DNA from: Paracoccaceae bacterium
Lineage (GTDB): Bacteria; Pseudomonadota; Alphaproteobacteria; Rhodobacterales; Rhodobacteraceae
Assembly (NCBI GenBank): GCA_023263735.1
Contig: JALQUQ010000118.1
Location: forward strand, 1 to 7,976
Length of the DNA stretch: 7,976 nt
Direction of reading: 5' to 3'
The position numbers and the translations under genes are program-made. Below the pieces are notes generated by a model, which made no database searches, had not been told where the DNA came from, and saw only the letters and a list, made by a program, of their open reading frames with translations. Within the stretch, counting starts at the first letter, position 1, and each line of letters begins with the position of its first letter. This document shows, piece after piece, positions 1-5,971 of this stretch.

Positions 1-1
1 G

Positions 2-322
2 GCGGGCTGTTCGGCCCCGGCTCCCGCGGTGGGGCCTTTGTCGGCCGAACTGTCGGAGACCGAGTTGTCGCTGGTTTTGACCGATGGCACGACCTGCCGG
101 GCCGATTGGCGGCAATCGCCGAACGGCCGGTTTGACGCCTGTGGGCCCGGGTTTGGCTATGCGGTGACCGAAGTTGCGAACCCCAATCTTTTGCGCAAAT
201 TCTGGGTCGAAGCGGCGACGGCGCTTGGCGCAGCCGGTGCCGTGCCGCCGATGGCCGAGGTGGTGATCACCGATGCCAGCGGGCGGGATCATCTTTTCGT
301 TTCGCCCGTCCCCTTGAACTGA
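2..322 (+). CDS. Putative small lipoprotein, 5' end outside the window
   Basis: The open frame runs back to the window edge, so the gene is partial at its 5' end. The first visible residues are Ala-Gly-Cys-Ser-Ala-Pro (bases 2-19). This is the end of a lipobox, with the Cys as the likely lipidated first residue of the mature protein, followed by a short Pro/Ala-rich linker. A GTG at 29 could be called as a start, but that would cut off the lipobox and has no clear ribosome site. The visible part is 106 residues, with two further cysteines (in TTCRAD and FDACGP) that could form a disulfide in the periplasm. I do not recognise the family. It ends 33 bases before the phosphomutase gene on the same strand, so the two are probably co-transcribed. 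The lipoprotein call is fairly firm, but no function can be assigned. Confidence 0.72.
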   Translation, partial: AGCSAPAPAVGPLSAELSETELSLVLTDGTTCRADWRQSPNGRFDACGPGFGYAVTEVANPNLLRKFWVEAATALGAAGAVPPMAEVVITDASGRDHLFVSPVPLN

Positions 323-355
323 CCCTTCGATTTTCAAAACTGCCGGAGATTTCAG

Positions 356-1723
356 ATGGCCCCTAAATTTGGCACCAGCGGATTGCGTGGGCTGGTTGTA
401 GAACTGACACCGGAATTGATTGCCGATTACACGCGGGCCTTTCTGACGGCCTGTCCCTTTGGCACCGGTCTTTGGGTGGGGCGCGATCTGCGGGAAAGCT
501 CGCCCCTCTTGGCCGAGGTCGTGATCGAGGCGGCCTTGGGCGAGGGGGTGCCGGTTGTCGATTGCGGAGCCGTGCCGACTCCGGCCTTGGCCATGGCCGC
601 GATGGAAGCAGGGGCCGCCGCGGTGATGATCACCGGCAGCCACATCCCGGCTGATCGCAACGGGCTGAAATTCTATGTGCCGTCGGGTGAGATCACCAAG
701 TCGGATGAGGCCGCGATCCTTGCCGCGCTGGAAAGCCCGCCGATTGGGGCGATGGCGCACCGCCGCGCCAATTCGGATGTGGGCGGCGATTGGGCGGCGC
801 GGTATCGCGGGGCCTTTGGTCCGGCCTTGCAGGGGCAAAAGATTGGCGTTTGGGCCCATTCGGCGGTGAGCCGCGATCTGTTGACCTTTGCGGTTGAGGC
901 ATTGGGCGCGCGGGTCTCGGTGCTGGGCTGGTCAGAGACTTTCGTTCCGGTGGATACCGAGGCGGTTCCGTCCGAAGTGCGCGCCAAGATGGTGGAATGG
1001 GTTCAGGCCGAAGGGTTGGATGCGATCATCTCGACCGATGGCGATGGCGACCGCCCGCTTTTGGCCGATGATCAGGGGCAGGTGGTGCCGGGGGATGTGC
1101 TGGGCCAGATCACCGCAAAGCTGTTGGGGGCCGAAACGGTCGTCACCACGGTCAGCGCCAATTCCGGGGTCGATCAGGGCGGTTTTGCCAAGGTCGTGCG
1201 GACCAAGATCGGCTCGCCCTTTGTCATCGCGGCGATGGAAGCGGCCGAGGGCAAGGTTGTCGGATACGAGCCGAATGGCGGTTTCCTTTTGGGCTTTGAT
1301 GCCACGGGGCCGCAAGGTCCATTGCCGAAATTGATGACCCGTGACAGCCTGCTGCCCATCGTTGCGGCGCTGGTCGAAGGCAAACGCGCCGGGTCGATTT
1401 CGGCCCGTGTCGCACAGGAACCCGCGCGCTTTACCGTGACGGATCGTCTGGAAAACATCCCGACCGAGAAATCCTTGGCGCTGTTGCAGCGGATCGGGGG
1501 CGACGCGGCGGCGTTGCAGGCCTTTATGGCGCCGATCGGGAGCATCACCGCGACCGACCGCACCGATGGGTTGCGCATGACGCTGGAGGGCGGGGATGTG
1601 GTGCATCTGCGCCCATCGGGCAATGCGCCGGAAATGCGGGTTTACGCCGAGGCGGGCAGTCCTGCCGCAGCCGGGGATCGGATGCAGGCGGCATTTCGTT
1701 TGGTTCAGGCCGAACTGGGCTGA
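356..1723 (+). CDS. Phosphomannomutase/phosphoglucomutase-family protein (alpha-D-phosphohexomutase)
   Basis: This is a 455-residue member of the alpha-D-phosphohexomutase superfamily, which interconverts hexose 1- and 6-phosphates through a phosphoserine and feeds sugar-nucleotide and polysaccharide synthesis. The family landmarks appear in order. An N-terminal KFGTSGLRG substrate/phosphate motif lies at residues 4-12. The active-site loop TGSHIP carries the catalytic serine at residue 95. The Mg-binding loop DGDGDR spans residues 228-233. The sugar-specificity loop GYEPNGG spans 303-309. The C-terminal phosphate-binding loop RPSGNAPEMR spans 419-428. Length is normal and the protein looks intact. 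The loop reads TGSHIP rather than the more common TASHNP, which marks a subgroup. The ATG has a GGAG ribosome site about 8 bases upstream. Whether mannose, glucose or glucosamine phosphate is preferred cannot be told; phosphomannomutase is the usual label for this subgroup, and a GlmM role is less likely. Confidence 0.92.
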   Translation: MAPKFGTSGLRGLVVELTPELIADYTRAFLTACPFGTGLWVGRDLRESSPLLAEVVIEAALGEGVPVVDCGAVPTPALAMAAMEAGAAAVMITGSHIPADRNGLKFYVPSGEITKSDEAAILAALESPPIGAMAHRRANSDVGGDWAARYRGAFGPALQGQKIGVWAHSAVSRDLLTFAVEALGARVSVLGWSETFVPVDTEAVPSEVRAKMVEWVQAEGLDAIISTDGDGDRPLLADDQGQVVPGDVLGQITAKLLGAETVVTTVSANSGVDQGGFAKVVRTKIGSPFVIAAMEAAEGKVVGYEPNGGFLLGFDATGPQGPLPKLMTRDSLLPIVAALVEGKRAGSISARVAQEPARFTVTDRLENIPTEKSLALLQRIGGDAAALQAFMAPIGSITATDRTDGLRMTLEGGDVVHLRPSGNAPEMRVYAEAGSPAAAGDRMQAAFRLVQAELG

Positions 1724-1745
1724 ATCCGCCTTATTTCCCCGCAAA

Positions 1746-1787
1746 ACACCCAGTGCAGGCGCTTGCGGGCAAGCCCTGCGCTGGTGT
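1746..1787 (+). promoter_or_regulatory. Large hairpin in the leader between the phosphomutase gene and yebC
   Basis: The 105-base gap before yebC contains a long inverted repeat. The outer stem ACACC(C)AG-T-GCAGG (1746-1759) pairs with CCTGCGCTGGTGT (1775-1787), with one bulge and one G-U pair. The inner stem GCTTG (1761-1765) pairs with CAAGC (1770-1774) around CGGG. No run of T's follows on the plus strand, so it is not a standard intrinsic terminator for the upstream gene. It could be a leader structure of yebC, a processing or stability element, or a weak terminator. A poor promoter match (TTGCGG at 1763-1768, 18 bases, TAAAGG at 1787-1792) overlaps it. The structure is clear; its role is inferred. 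Confidence 0.5.
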
Positions 1788-1828
1788 AAAGGTGCGCGTC
1801 ACCAGATTTAGGGTTAGGAGCGAAGGTC

Positions 1829-2569
1829 ATGGCAGGCCATTCGAAATGGGCGAATATTCAGCACCGTAAGGGCAAGCAGGATAAGGCACGCTCGGCATCG
1901 TTTTCAAAGCTGGCAAAGGAAATCACCGTTGCGGCAAAGATGGGTCTGCCCGACCCCGACATGAACCCGCGCCTGCGTCTGGCGGTCAAGGCGGCCAAGG
2001 CCCAGTCGATGCCCAAGGATGTGATCGACCGCGCCATCAAGAAATCGCAGATGGGCGATGCGGCCGATTACACCGAAATGCGCTATGAAGGCTATGGCGC
2101 CGGCGGGATCGCGATCATCGTCGAGGCGCTGACCGACAACATGAACCGCACCGCATCGAACGTGCGCAGCTATTTCACCAAGGGCGGCGGCAACCTTGGC
2201 CAAACCGGCAGCGTCAGCCATGGCTTTGACCGTGTGGGCGCTGTCAGCTATCCGGCAAGCGTTGGCAGTACAGATGATGTGATGATGGCCGCGCTGGATG
2301 CTGGCGCAGACGACGTCGAGTCGGATGACGAAGGCCACATGATCTATTGCGCCGTCGAAAGCCTGTCCGAAGTGACGGAAGCCTTGGAAAAGGCTTTGGG
2401 GGAATCGACCGAGGCCAAACTGATCTGGCGTCCGCAAACCCGCACCGAAGTTGATCTGGAAACGGCGCAAAAGCTGATGAAACTGATCGATCTTTTGGAA
2501 GAAGACGATGACGTGCAGAACGTGACGCACAATTTCGATGTGCCCGAAGATGTGATGGCGCAGCTTTAA
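1829..2569 (+). CDS. yebC: YebC/PmpR (TACO1) family protein
   Basis: This is a full-length (246-residue) YebC-family protein. The family signature is at the N-terminus: [17 protein letters not shown] at residues 2-18, followed by a basic helical domain, then [20 protein letters not shown] (85-104), [18 protein letters not shown] (107-124), and an acidic C-terminal domain ending in [12 protein letters not shown] (226-237). These cytoplasmic proteins were long annotated as transcriptional regulators (PmpR). More recent work on bacterial YebC and mitochondrial TACO1 supports a role in translation, easing ribosome stalling at proline stretches. The ATG has a good AGGAG site at 1816-1820. The gene is followed by its own terminator, so it is the last gene of its unit. 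It is not followed here by ruvC, a common neighbour in other bacteria. The segment [10 protein letters not shown] (128-137) has His-Gly where an aromatic-Met pair is more usual, a minor oddity. Confidence 0.96.
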   Translation: MAGHSKWANIQHRKGKQDKARSASFSKLAKEITVAAKMGLPDPDMNPRLRLAVKAAKAQSMPKDVIDRAIKKSQMGDAADYTEMRYEGYGAGGIAIIVEALTDNMNRTASNVRSYFTKGGGNLGQTGSVSHGFDRVGAVSYPASVGSTDDVMMAALDAGADDVESDDEGHMIYCAVESLSEVTEALEKALGESTEAKLIWRPQTRTEVDLETAQKLMKLIDLLEEDDDVQNVTHNFDVPEDVMAQL

Positions 2570-2595
2570 GCCTTGCGCATTCCGGCATTGGCATG

Positions 2596-2620
2596 GGGCG
2601 GTCCTTGGGGCCGCCCTTTT
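2596..2620 (+). terminator. Intrinsic terminator of yebC
   Basis: GGGCGGTCC (2596-2604) pairs with GGGCCGCCC (2608-2616) across a 3-base TTG loop, giving nine pairs including one G-U, and is followed at once by TTTT (2617-2620). It sits 27 bases after the yebC stop, the classic position and form for a rho-independent terminator. Confidence 0.85.
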
Positions 2621-2634
2621 GCTTTGGCCGATCC

Positions 2635-2672
2635 AAAGAAGCGCCGCCACCTGCGGGGCAGGGGCGGCGCTT
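2635..2672 (-). terminator. Intrinsic terminator of the minus-strand sugar importer operon
   Basis: A perfect 10-base inverted repeat (AAGCGCCGCC at 2639-2648, GGCGGCGCTT at 2663-2672) encloses a second 5-base stem (CCTGC at 2650-2654, GCAGG at 2658-2662), making one long hairpin with a single bulged base. Read on the minus strand it is followed by CTTT after the closing TT. It lies 25 bases past the ATPase stop. It stands next to the yebC terminator, so the two convergent units are insulated from each other. Confidence 0.78.
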
Positions 2673-2696
2673 TCAGAGGCAACCCGGGGGAGGAGA

Positions 2697-3464
2697 TCAG
2701 GCTGCTTCGTACTCTGATCCGGTCTTGGCCCCCGTGATATAGGCAACCACATCCTGCCCGTCGGTGTCTTCCTTGCGCAAATTCGCAACGATGCGGCCCC
2801 GGCGGAACACGACGATCCGGTCCACCAGATCAAACACCTGCCGCATGTTGTGGCTGATCAGGATCAGGGGCTCGCCCGCCTCTTTCAGGGTGCGGATGAT
2901 GTTTTCGACCTGCGCCGTTTCCTGCACGCCAAGGGCGGCAGTGGGTTCGTCCATGATGACCAGCTTTGATTTGAACGCCGCGGTGCGGGCGATGGCCACG
3001 CATTGCCGCTGTCCGCCCGACATGTTGCGAATGGTGTTCGACAGGCTGGGGATCTTGACCGCCGTTTTTTCAAGGGCGGCCTTGGTGGCCTCAAGCATCG
3101 CCTTCTTGTCGAGGATCGAAAAAGGCCCGAGTTTGAACCGGAACTTTTCGCGCCCCAGAAACAGGTTCGAGGGCACGTCCAGATCATCGGCAAGCGCAAG
3201 GTTTTGAAACACGGTTTCGATGCCCGCCTCGCGCGCCTTGATCGGGCCATCGAAGGCCTGTTCCACCCCGTCAAAGATGATCTGGCCGCGCGTGGGCTGT
3301 TCCACACCGGTGATCTGGCGAACAAAGGTGGATTTGCCCGCCCCGTTATCGCCCATGATCGCCACATGTTCGCCGCGACGCAGGGTAAAGTTCGCATCCG
3401 ACAGGGCGTGAACCCCACCGTAATGTTTGGTCAGACCGCGGGTTTCCAGAATGATATCCGACAT
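2697..3464 (-). CDS. Sugar ABC transporter ATP-binding protein (CUT2 type, single ABC domain)
   Basis: This is the cytoplasmic ATPase that powers the importer encoded with it. The ABC motifs are complete. Walker A GDNGAGKST is at residues 38-46 and the Q-loop glutamine at 87. The signature MSGGQRQ spans 148-154. Walker B LVIMDEP spans 168-174, with catalytic Glu173. The D-loop follows at about 176-179 and the switch histidine is His205 in LISHN. The protein is only 255 residues and has one ABC domain. Most CUT2 ATPases (RbsA, MglA, XylG) are about 500 residues with two fused domains, while FrcA of the rhizobial fructose importer is a known single-domain exception. It should therefore act as a homodimer. 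The ATG lies 4 bases after the permease stop, and its ribosome site (AAGGGG) lies within the end of the permease gene, so translation is probably coupled. The substrate is unknown. Confidence 0.93.
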   Translation of the reverse strand: MSDIILETRGLTKHYGGVHALSDANFTLRRGEHVAIMGDNGAGKSTFVRQITGVEQPTRGQIIFDGVEQAFDGPIKAREAGIETVFQNLALADDLDVPSNLFLGREKFRFKLGPFSILDKKAMLEATKAALEKTAVKIPSLSNTIRNMSGGQRQCVAIARTAAFKSKLVIMDEPTAALGVQETAQVENIIRTLKEAGEPLILISHNMRQVFDLVDRIVVFRRGRIVANLRKEDTDGQDVVAYITGAKTGSEYEAA

Positions 3465-3468
3465 GTGC

Positions 3469-4539
3469 TTACCCCTTTGCCCGGCCCTGTTGGCGCCACT
3501 GGTCCAGAACGACGGCGCCGACGATAATCGCGCCCTTGACCATCTCTTGGTAATAGGCGTCGAGTTTGAGGAAGGTGAACCCCGAGATGATCACCCCAAA
3601 GATCAGCGCCCCCAGAACGGTGCCAAGGATCGAACCGCGCCCGCCCTGCAGGGAAACGCCCCCGATGACGGCCATGGCGATGGCATCCAGTTCATACATC
3701 ATGCCCATCCCGGCCTGCGCGGTCAGGTTTTTTGACGACAGCACGATCGCGGCGAGGGCCGCAAGGATGCCTGCTATGGTATAGACCAGAACCTTGTGAT
3801 TGTTGACCTTGATCCCCGACATGCGGCTCGCTTGCTCGTTCGAGCCGATGGCATAGCAATGCTTGCCGTATTTCGTCTGGCTGAGGATCAGATGGAACAG
3901 AATGGCCAGCGAAACAAAGATCACCACCGGCATCATCCCCTTGCCGATGCTGGCATAACTTTCGGTCGGAAAGGATACCGGGTTGCCGTTCGACCACCAC
4001 CGCGACGCGCCACGGGCGAAAACCATCATGCCCAAGGTCGCGATAAATGGGGGAATGCGGGTATAGGCAATCAGCGCCCCGTTCACCAGACCTGCCAAAA
4101 GACCGCAGCACATCCCCACCACGACGGGCACCAGAACGGGCAAATCCATCGCCCATTCGCCAAAGATGGCCTTGGGATTGGGGTTGCCGTTGACCAAGGC
4201 GGTTTGCGCAAAGCTCATGGTGATCATGGCCGTCGCACCGACGATGGACCCCGAAGACAGATCGATGCCGCCAGAAATGATGACCTGCGTCACACCAAGC
4301 GCGATGATGCCGACAATCGAAACCTGCAAGATGATGATATTCAGGCGCGGCCAGTTGAAGATGGCGTCAACATTTTCGCGCGTGTTGAACAGGAAACTGT
4401 CGCCCATGAACAGTCGGCCGATCAGTTCAAAGGCGGCGGTGATCAGGACCAGCGCAAGAAAAACGTTCAGTTCCGGCGGCTTGGCCTTTTTGGCCGGATC
4501 ATAGGTCAGCCCCCCGATCCCATGCGATGCTTTAGACAT
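3469..4539 (-). CDS. Sugar ABC transporter permease (CUT2, ribose/inositol type)
   Basis: This 356-residue polytopic inner-membrane protein belongs to the branched-chain/ribose-type permease family (BPD_transp_2). A hydrophilic N-terminal tail of about 25 residues is followed by multiple hydrophobic segments (for example about 26-45, 68-88, 134-156, 202-220, 251-268, 301-320 and 333-346). The family motif GGIDLSSGS is at residues 90-98. The cytoplasmic loop that contacts the ATPase is YAIGSNEQASRMSGI (229-243). The conserved C-terminal block ELDAIAMAVIGGVSLQGGRG spans 283-302. The ATG has a GGGGAGA ribosome site 8 bases upstream. Only one permease gene is present, so it should form a homodimer, as is usual for CUT2 systems. 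Overall it resembles the inositol/fructose/ribose group of permeases; this points to a cyclic polyol or sugar but does not fix the substrate. Confidence 0.93.
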   Translation of the reverse strand: MSKASHGIGGLTYDPAKKAKPPELNVFLALVLITAAFELIGRLFMGDSFLFNTRENVDAIFNWPRLNIIILQVSIVGIIALGVTQVIISGGIDLSSGSIVGATAMITMSFAQTALVNGNPNPKAIFGEWAMDLPVLVPVVVGMCCGLLAGLVNGALIAYTRIPPFIATLGMMVFARGASRWWSNGNPVSFPTESYASIGKGMMPVVIFVSLAILFHLILSQTKYGKHCYAIGSNEQASRMSGIKVNNHKVLVYTIAGILAALAAIVLSSKNLTAQAGMGMMYELDAIAMAVIGGVSLQGGRGSILGTVLGALIFGVIISGFTFLKLDAYYQEMVKGAIIVGAVVLDQWRQQGRAKG

Positions 4540-4608
4540 TCAACTTATCTCCCCAAGGCCCGGCAGAGGCTTTCCCCCATCTGCCCGCCCGTGTTCCCCC
4601 ATTTGGGC

Positions 4609-4635
4609 AAAAGGGGTGGCGCGCCGCGCCACCCC
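4609..4635 (-). terminator. Hairpin with T-tract between the binding-protein and permease genes (attenuator or mRNA stabiliser)
   Basis: In the 119-base gap after the binding-protein stop there is a perfect 10-base inverted repeat (4613-4622 with 4626-4635) around a 3-base loop. On the minus strand it is followed directly by TTTTG (4612-4608). By form this is an intrinsic terminator, yet it lies inside an apparent operon. In binding-protein importers such a structure commonly lets the periplasmic protein be made in excess over the membrane parts, through partial termination or by protecting the upstream mRNA from 3' decay. A weaker inverted repeat (GGCAGA 4562-4567, TCTGCC 4580-4585) lies further on. 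Confidence 0.68.
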
Positions 4636-4658
4636 CTGGTTCGGACCGAATGGTCAGA

Positions 4659-5600
4659 TCAGTTCTTGGCGAGGTAGTCGCCGATGTTGGCGGGGGTGAC
4701 CAGTTCGAAGGGGATCCAGACCTTTTGGTCGACCGCTTCGCCCTTGCCCAGAGCGACGGCAGCATCCAATGAGCCCGAACCCTGTGCGGCGGCGTTCTGG
4801 AACACGGTCACATCCAGATCGCCCGCCTGCATCGCGGCCAAGGCGTCTTGCGTGGCATCGACGCCGCCCACGATGACGTCTTCCATCGAAATGCCAGCCG
4901 CTTTCATGGCCTGAATCGCGCCGATGGCCATTTCGTCGTTGTTGGCGATCACGGCGTCAAAGGCGGTGTTGGTCGACAGCCAGTTGGTCATCAGCGACTG
5001 GGCCTGATCCCGCGACCAGTTGGCGGTTTGCTCGTCGATGATGTTCAGGGTGACGGCGCATTTGCCGGCGGCCATCACGTCATGAATGTCGGCGGTGCGC
5101 TGCACGGCGGCCTGGTTCGACAGTTCGCCCATCATGACATAGACGTTTGCGGTGTCCTTGCCCTTTTCCTTCAAGAGGCGGCAAACCTCGATGGTTTCCA
5201 GCGTGCCCGAGTCCACTTCGTTCGAGGCGACAAAGGCCTGATTGTCGGGCAGGGTGTCGATGTTGATCGGCTGACGGTTCACATAAACCAGCGGAACGCC
5301 TGCGGCGGCGGCCGCATCGGTCATCGCCTGCGTGGCCGAGGTGTCAACCGGGTTGACGATGATCGCCGATACGCCCGAAGCGATGAAATTGTTGATCTGG
5401 TCCAATTGCTTGGCCACATCGTTCTGCGCATCTTCGATCTGAACGCTGACGCCCGTCGCATCGGCATGAGCTTGGATGCCGTTGCGCAGAACGGTCAGAA
5501 AGTTGTCATCGAACAGCGCCATCGACACGCCGACGCCATCGGCCATGGCCGTCGTGGACATCAACGAAACAAACCCTGCAACGAGAAGCGATTTCTTCAT
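4659..5600 (-). CDS. Periplasmic sugar-binding protein of a CUT2 ABC importer
   Basis: This is a 313-residue binding protein of the ribose/galactose type (Peripla_BP_4), which captures the substrate in the periplasm and delivers it to the permease. Residues 1-20 are a clear signal peptide (Lys-Lys, hydrophobic core, Ala-Met-Ala cleavage site before Asp21). Family landmarks include NFIASGVSAIIVNPVDTSA (71-89), VPLVYVNRQP (102-111), QRTADIHDVM (167-176), DAVIANNDEMAIGAIQAM (215-232), GGVDATQDALAAMQAG (245-260) and VTVFQN (264-269). Asn108/Arg109, Arg168, Asn220/Asn221/Asp222, Asp248 and Gln268 lie where ligand contacts usually fall. Two cysteines (140 and 181) could form a disulfide. The frame is open to 5642, but the ATG at 5600 is chosen because it starts the signal peptide and has a GGGAG site 7 bases upstream. 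The substrate is not determinable; an inositol-like compound or rhizopine is suggested only by context. Confidence 0.93.
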   Translation of the reverse strand: MKKSLLVAGFVSLMSTTAMADGVGVSMALFDDNFLTVLRNGIQAHADATGVSVQIEDAQNDVAKQLDQINNFIASGVSAIIVNPVDTSATQAMTDAAAAAGVPLVYVNRQPINIDTLPDNQAFVASNEVDSGTLETIEVCRLLKEKGKDTANVYVMMGELSNQAAVQRTADIHDVMAAGKCAVTLNIIDEQTANWSRDQAQSLMTNWLSTNTAFDAVIANNDEMAIGAIQAMKAAGISMEDVIVGGVDATQDALAAMQAGDLDVTVFQNAAAQGSGSLDAAVALGKGEAVDQKVWIPFELVTPANIGDYLAKN

Positions 5601-5971
5601 AGTCTCTCTCCCATGGTGGATGTCCGGACCATCCTTGATCATTCCGGAAAGGCCGATTTGTTGACACGGCCCCGTTATGAAACGCGCGGGTCAGATCGCC
5701 CCGCGATGGAAAAACCCATATGCGCTGTCTGCCCCGGTCGGGGGCGAAGGTTGGCCGATCGGCGGAATGCGCGCATGGTCTGCACGCAGGTGCCGAAAGG
5801 GCGACCAGCCATGTGTTTCAGTGCAAAGGGGTTCAGCGAGGCCTCCCAACCGACGCTGTGTGGAGAGAACCTGCGTTGATTCCCCGCGCCGCGTCAATTC
5901 GGCCATGCGCGTTTCACATCATGCTTGACGAAACAACGCCCGAAGTTCTGACGAAAATAAATCAAAAAGGG
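5601..5971 (-). promoter_or_regulatory. 371-base control region upstream of the importer operon
   Basis: No convincing gene lies in this gap; a 71-codon minus-strand frame (5691-5906) resembles nothing I know. The region is the natural place for the operon promoter and for operators of the adjacent LacI-type regulator. The hexamer TGAAAC, a half-site type common among LacI-family operators, occurs three times: TGAAACGCGC on the plus strand (5678-5687), the same ten bases on the minus strand (5916-5907), and TGAAACACATGGC on the minus strand (5820-5808). The minus-strand pair also share a following CATGGC. A palindrome GTCCGGAC (5622-5629) and TTCCGGAA (5642-5649) lie near the start codon. The stretch next to the regulator stop (about 5950-5970) is A/T-rich. 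I found no strong -35/-10 pair, so promoter placement is open. Confidence 0.4.
5604..5612 (-). promoter_or_regulatory. Ribosome binding site deciding the start of the binding-protein gene
   Basis: On the minus strand GGGAGAGAG precedes the ATG at 5600, with GGGAG 7 bases away. It supports the start at the signal peptide rather than the in-frame candidate 14 codons upstream at 5642, which would put charged residues before the signal sequence. Confidence 0.75.

Noticed and set aside
932..1744. 270-codon open frame on the minus strand opposite the phosphomutase
   Set aside because: It is antisense to a well-supported enzyme gene, has no recognisable domain, and reads as His/Arg-rich GC-bias translation.
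1904..2833. 309-codon minus-strand frame across yebC and the terminator pair
   Set aside because: It overlaps yebC, both terminators and the end of the ATPase gene, and has no family resemblance.
3796..4677. 293-codon plus-strand frame opposite the permease
   Set aside because: It is Asp/His/Arg-rich and antisense to a clear membrane protein; it is a shadow of codon bias.
5601..5642. Extended start for the binding protein at 5642
   Set aside because: It would place 14 mostly polar residues before a complete signal peptide, while the ATG at 5600 has a good ribosome site.
5661..5690. TTGACA at 5661-5666 as a plus-strand promoter -35 box
   Set aside because: No -10-like hexamer follows at 16-18 bases and there is no plus-strand gene downstream to serve.
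4848..5879. 343-codon plus-strand frame opposite the binding protein
   Set aside because: It lies antisense to a gene with a signal peptide and family motifs, and its own product is Gly/His/Arg-rich with no domain.
5691..5906. 71-codon minus-strand frame in the 371-base gap upstream of the binding-protein gene
   Set aside because: It has no recognisable motif and no good ribosome site, and it lies where regulatory DNA is expected; chance at this GC content is the simpler reading.
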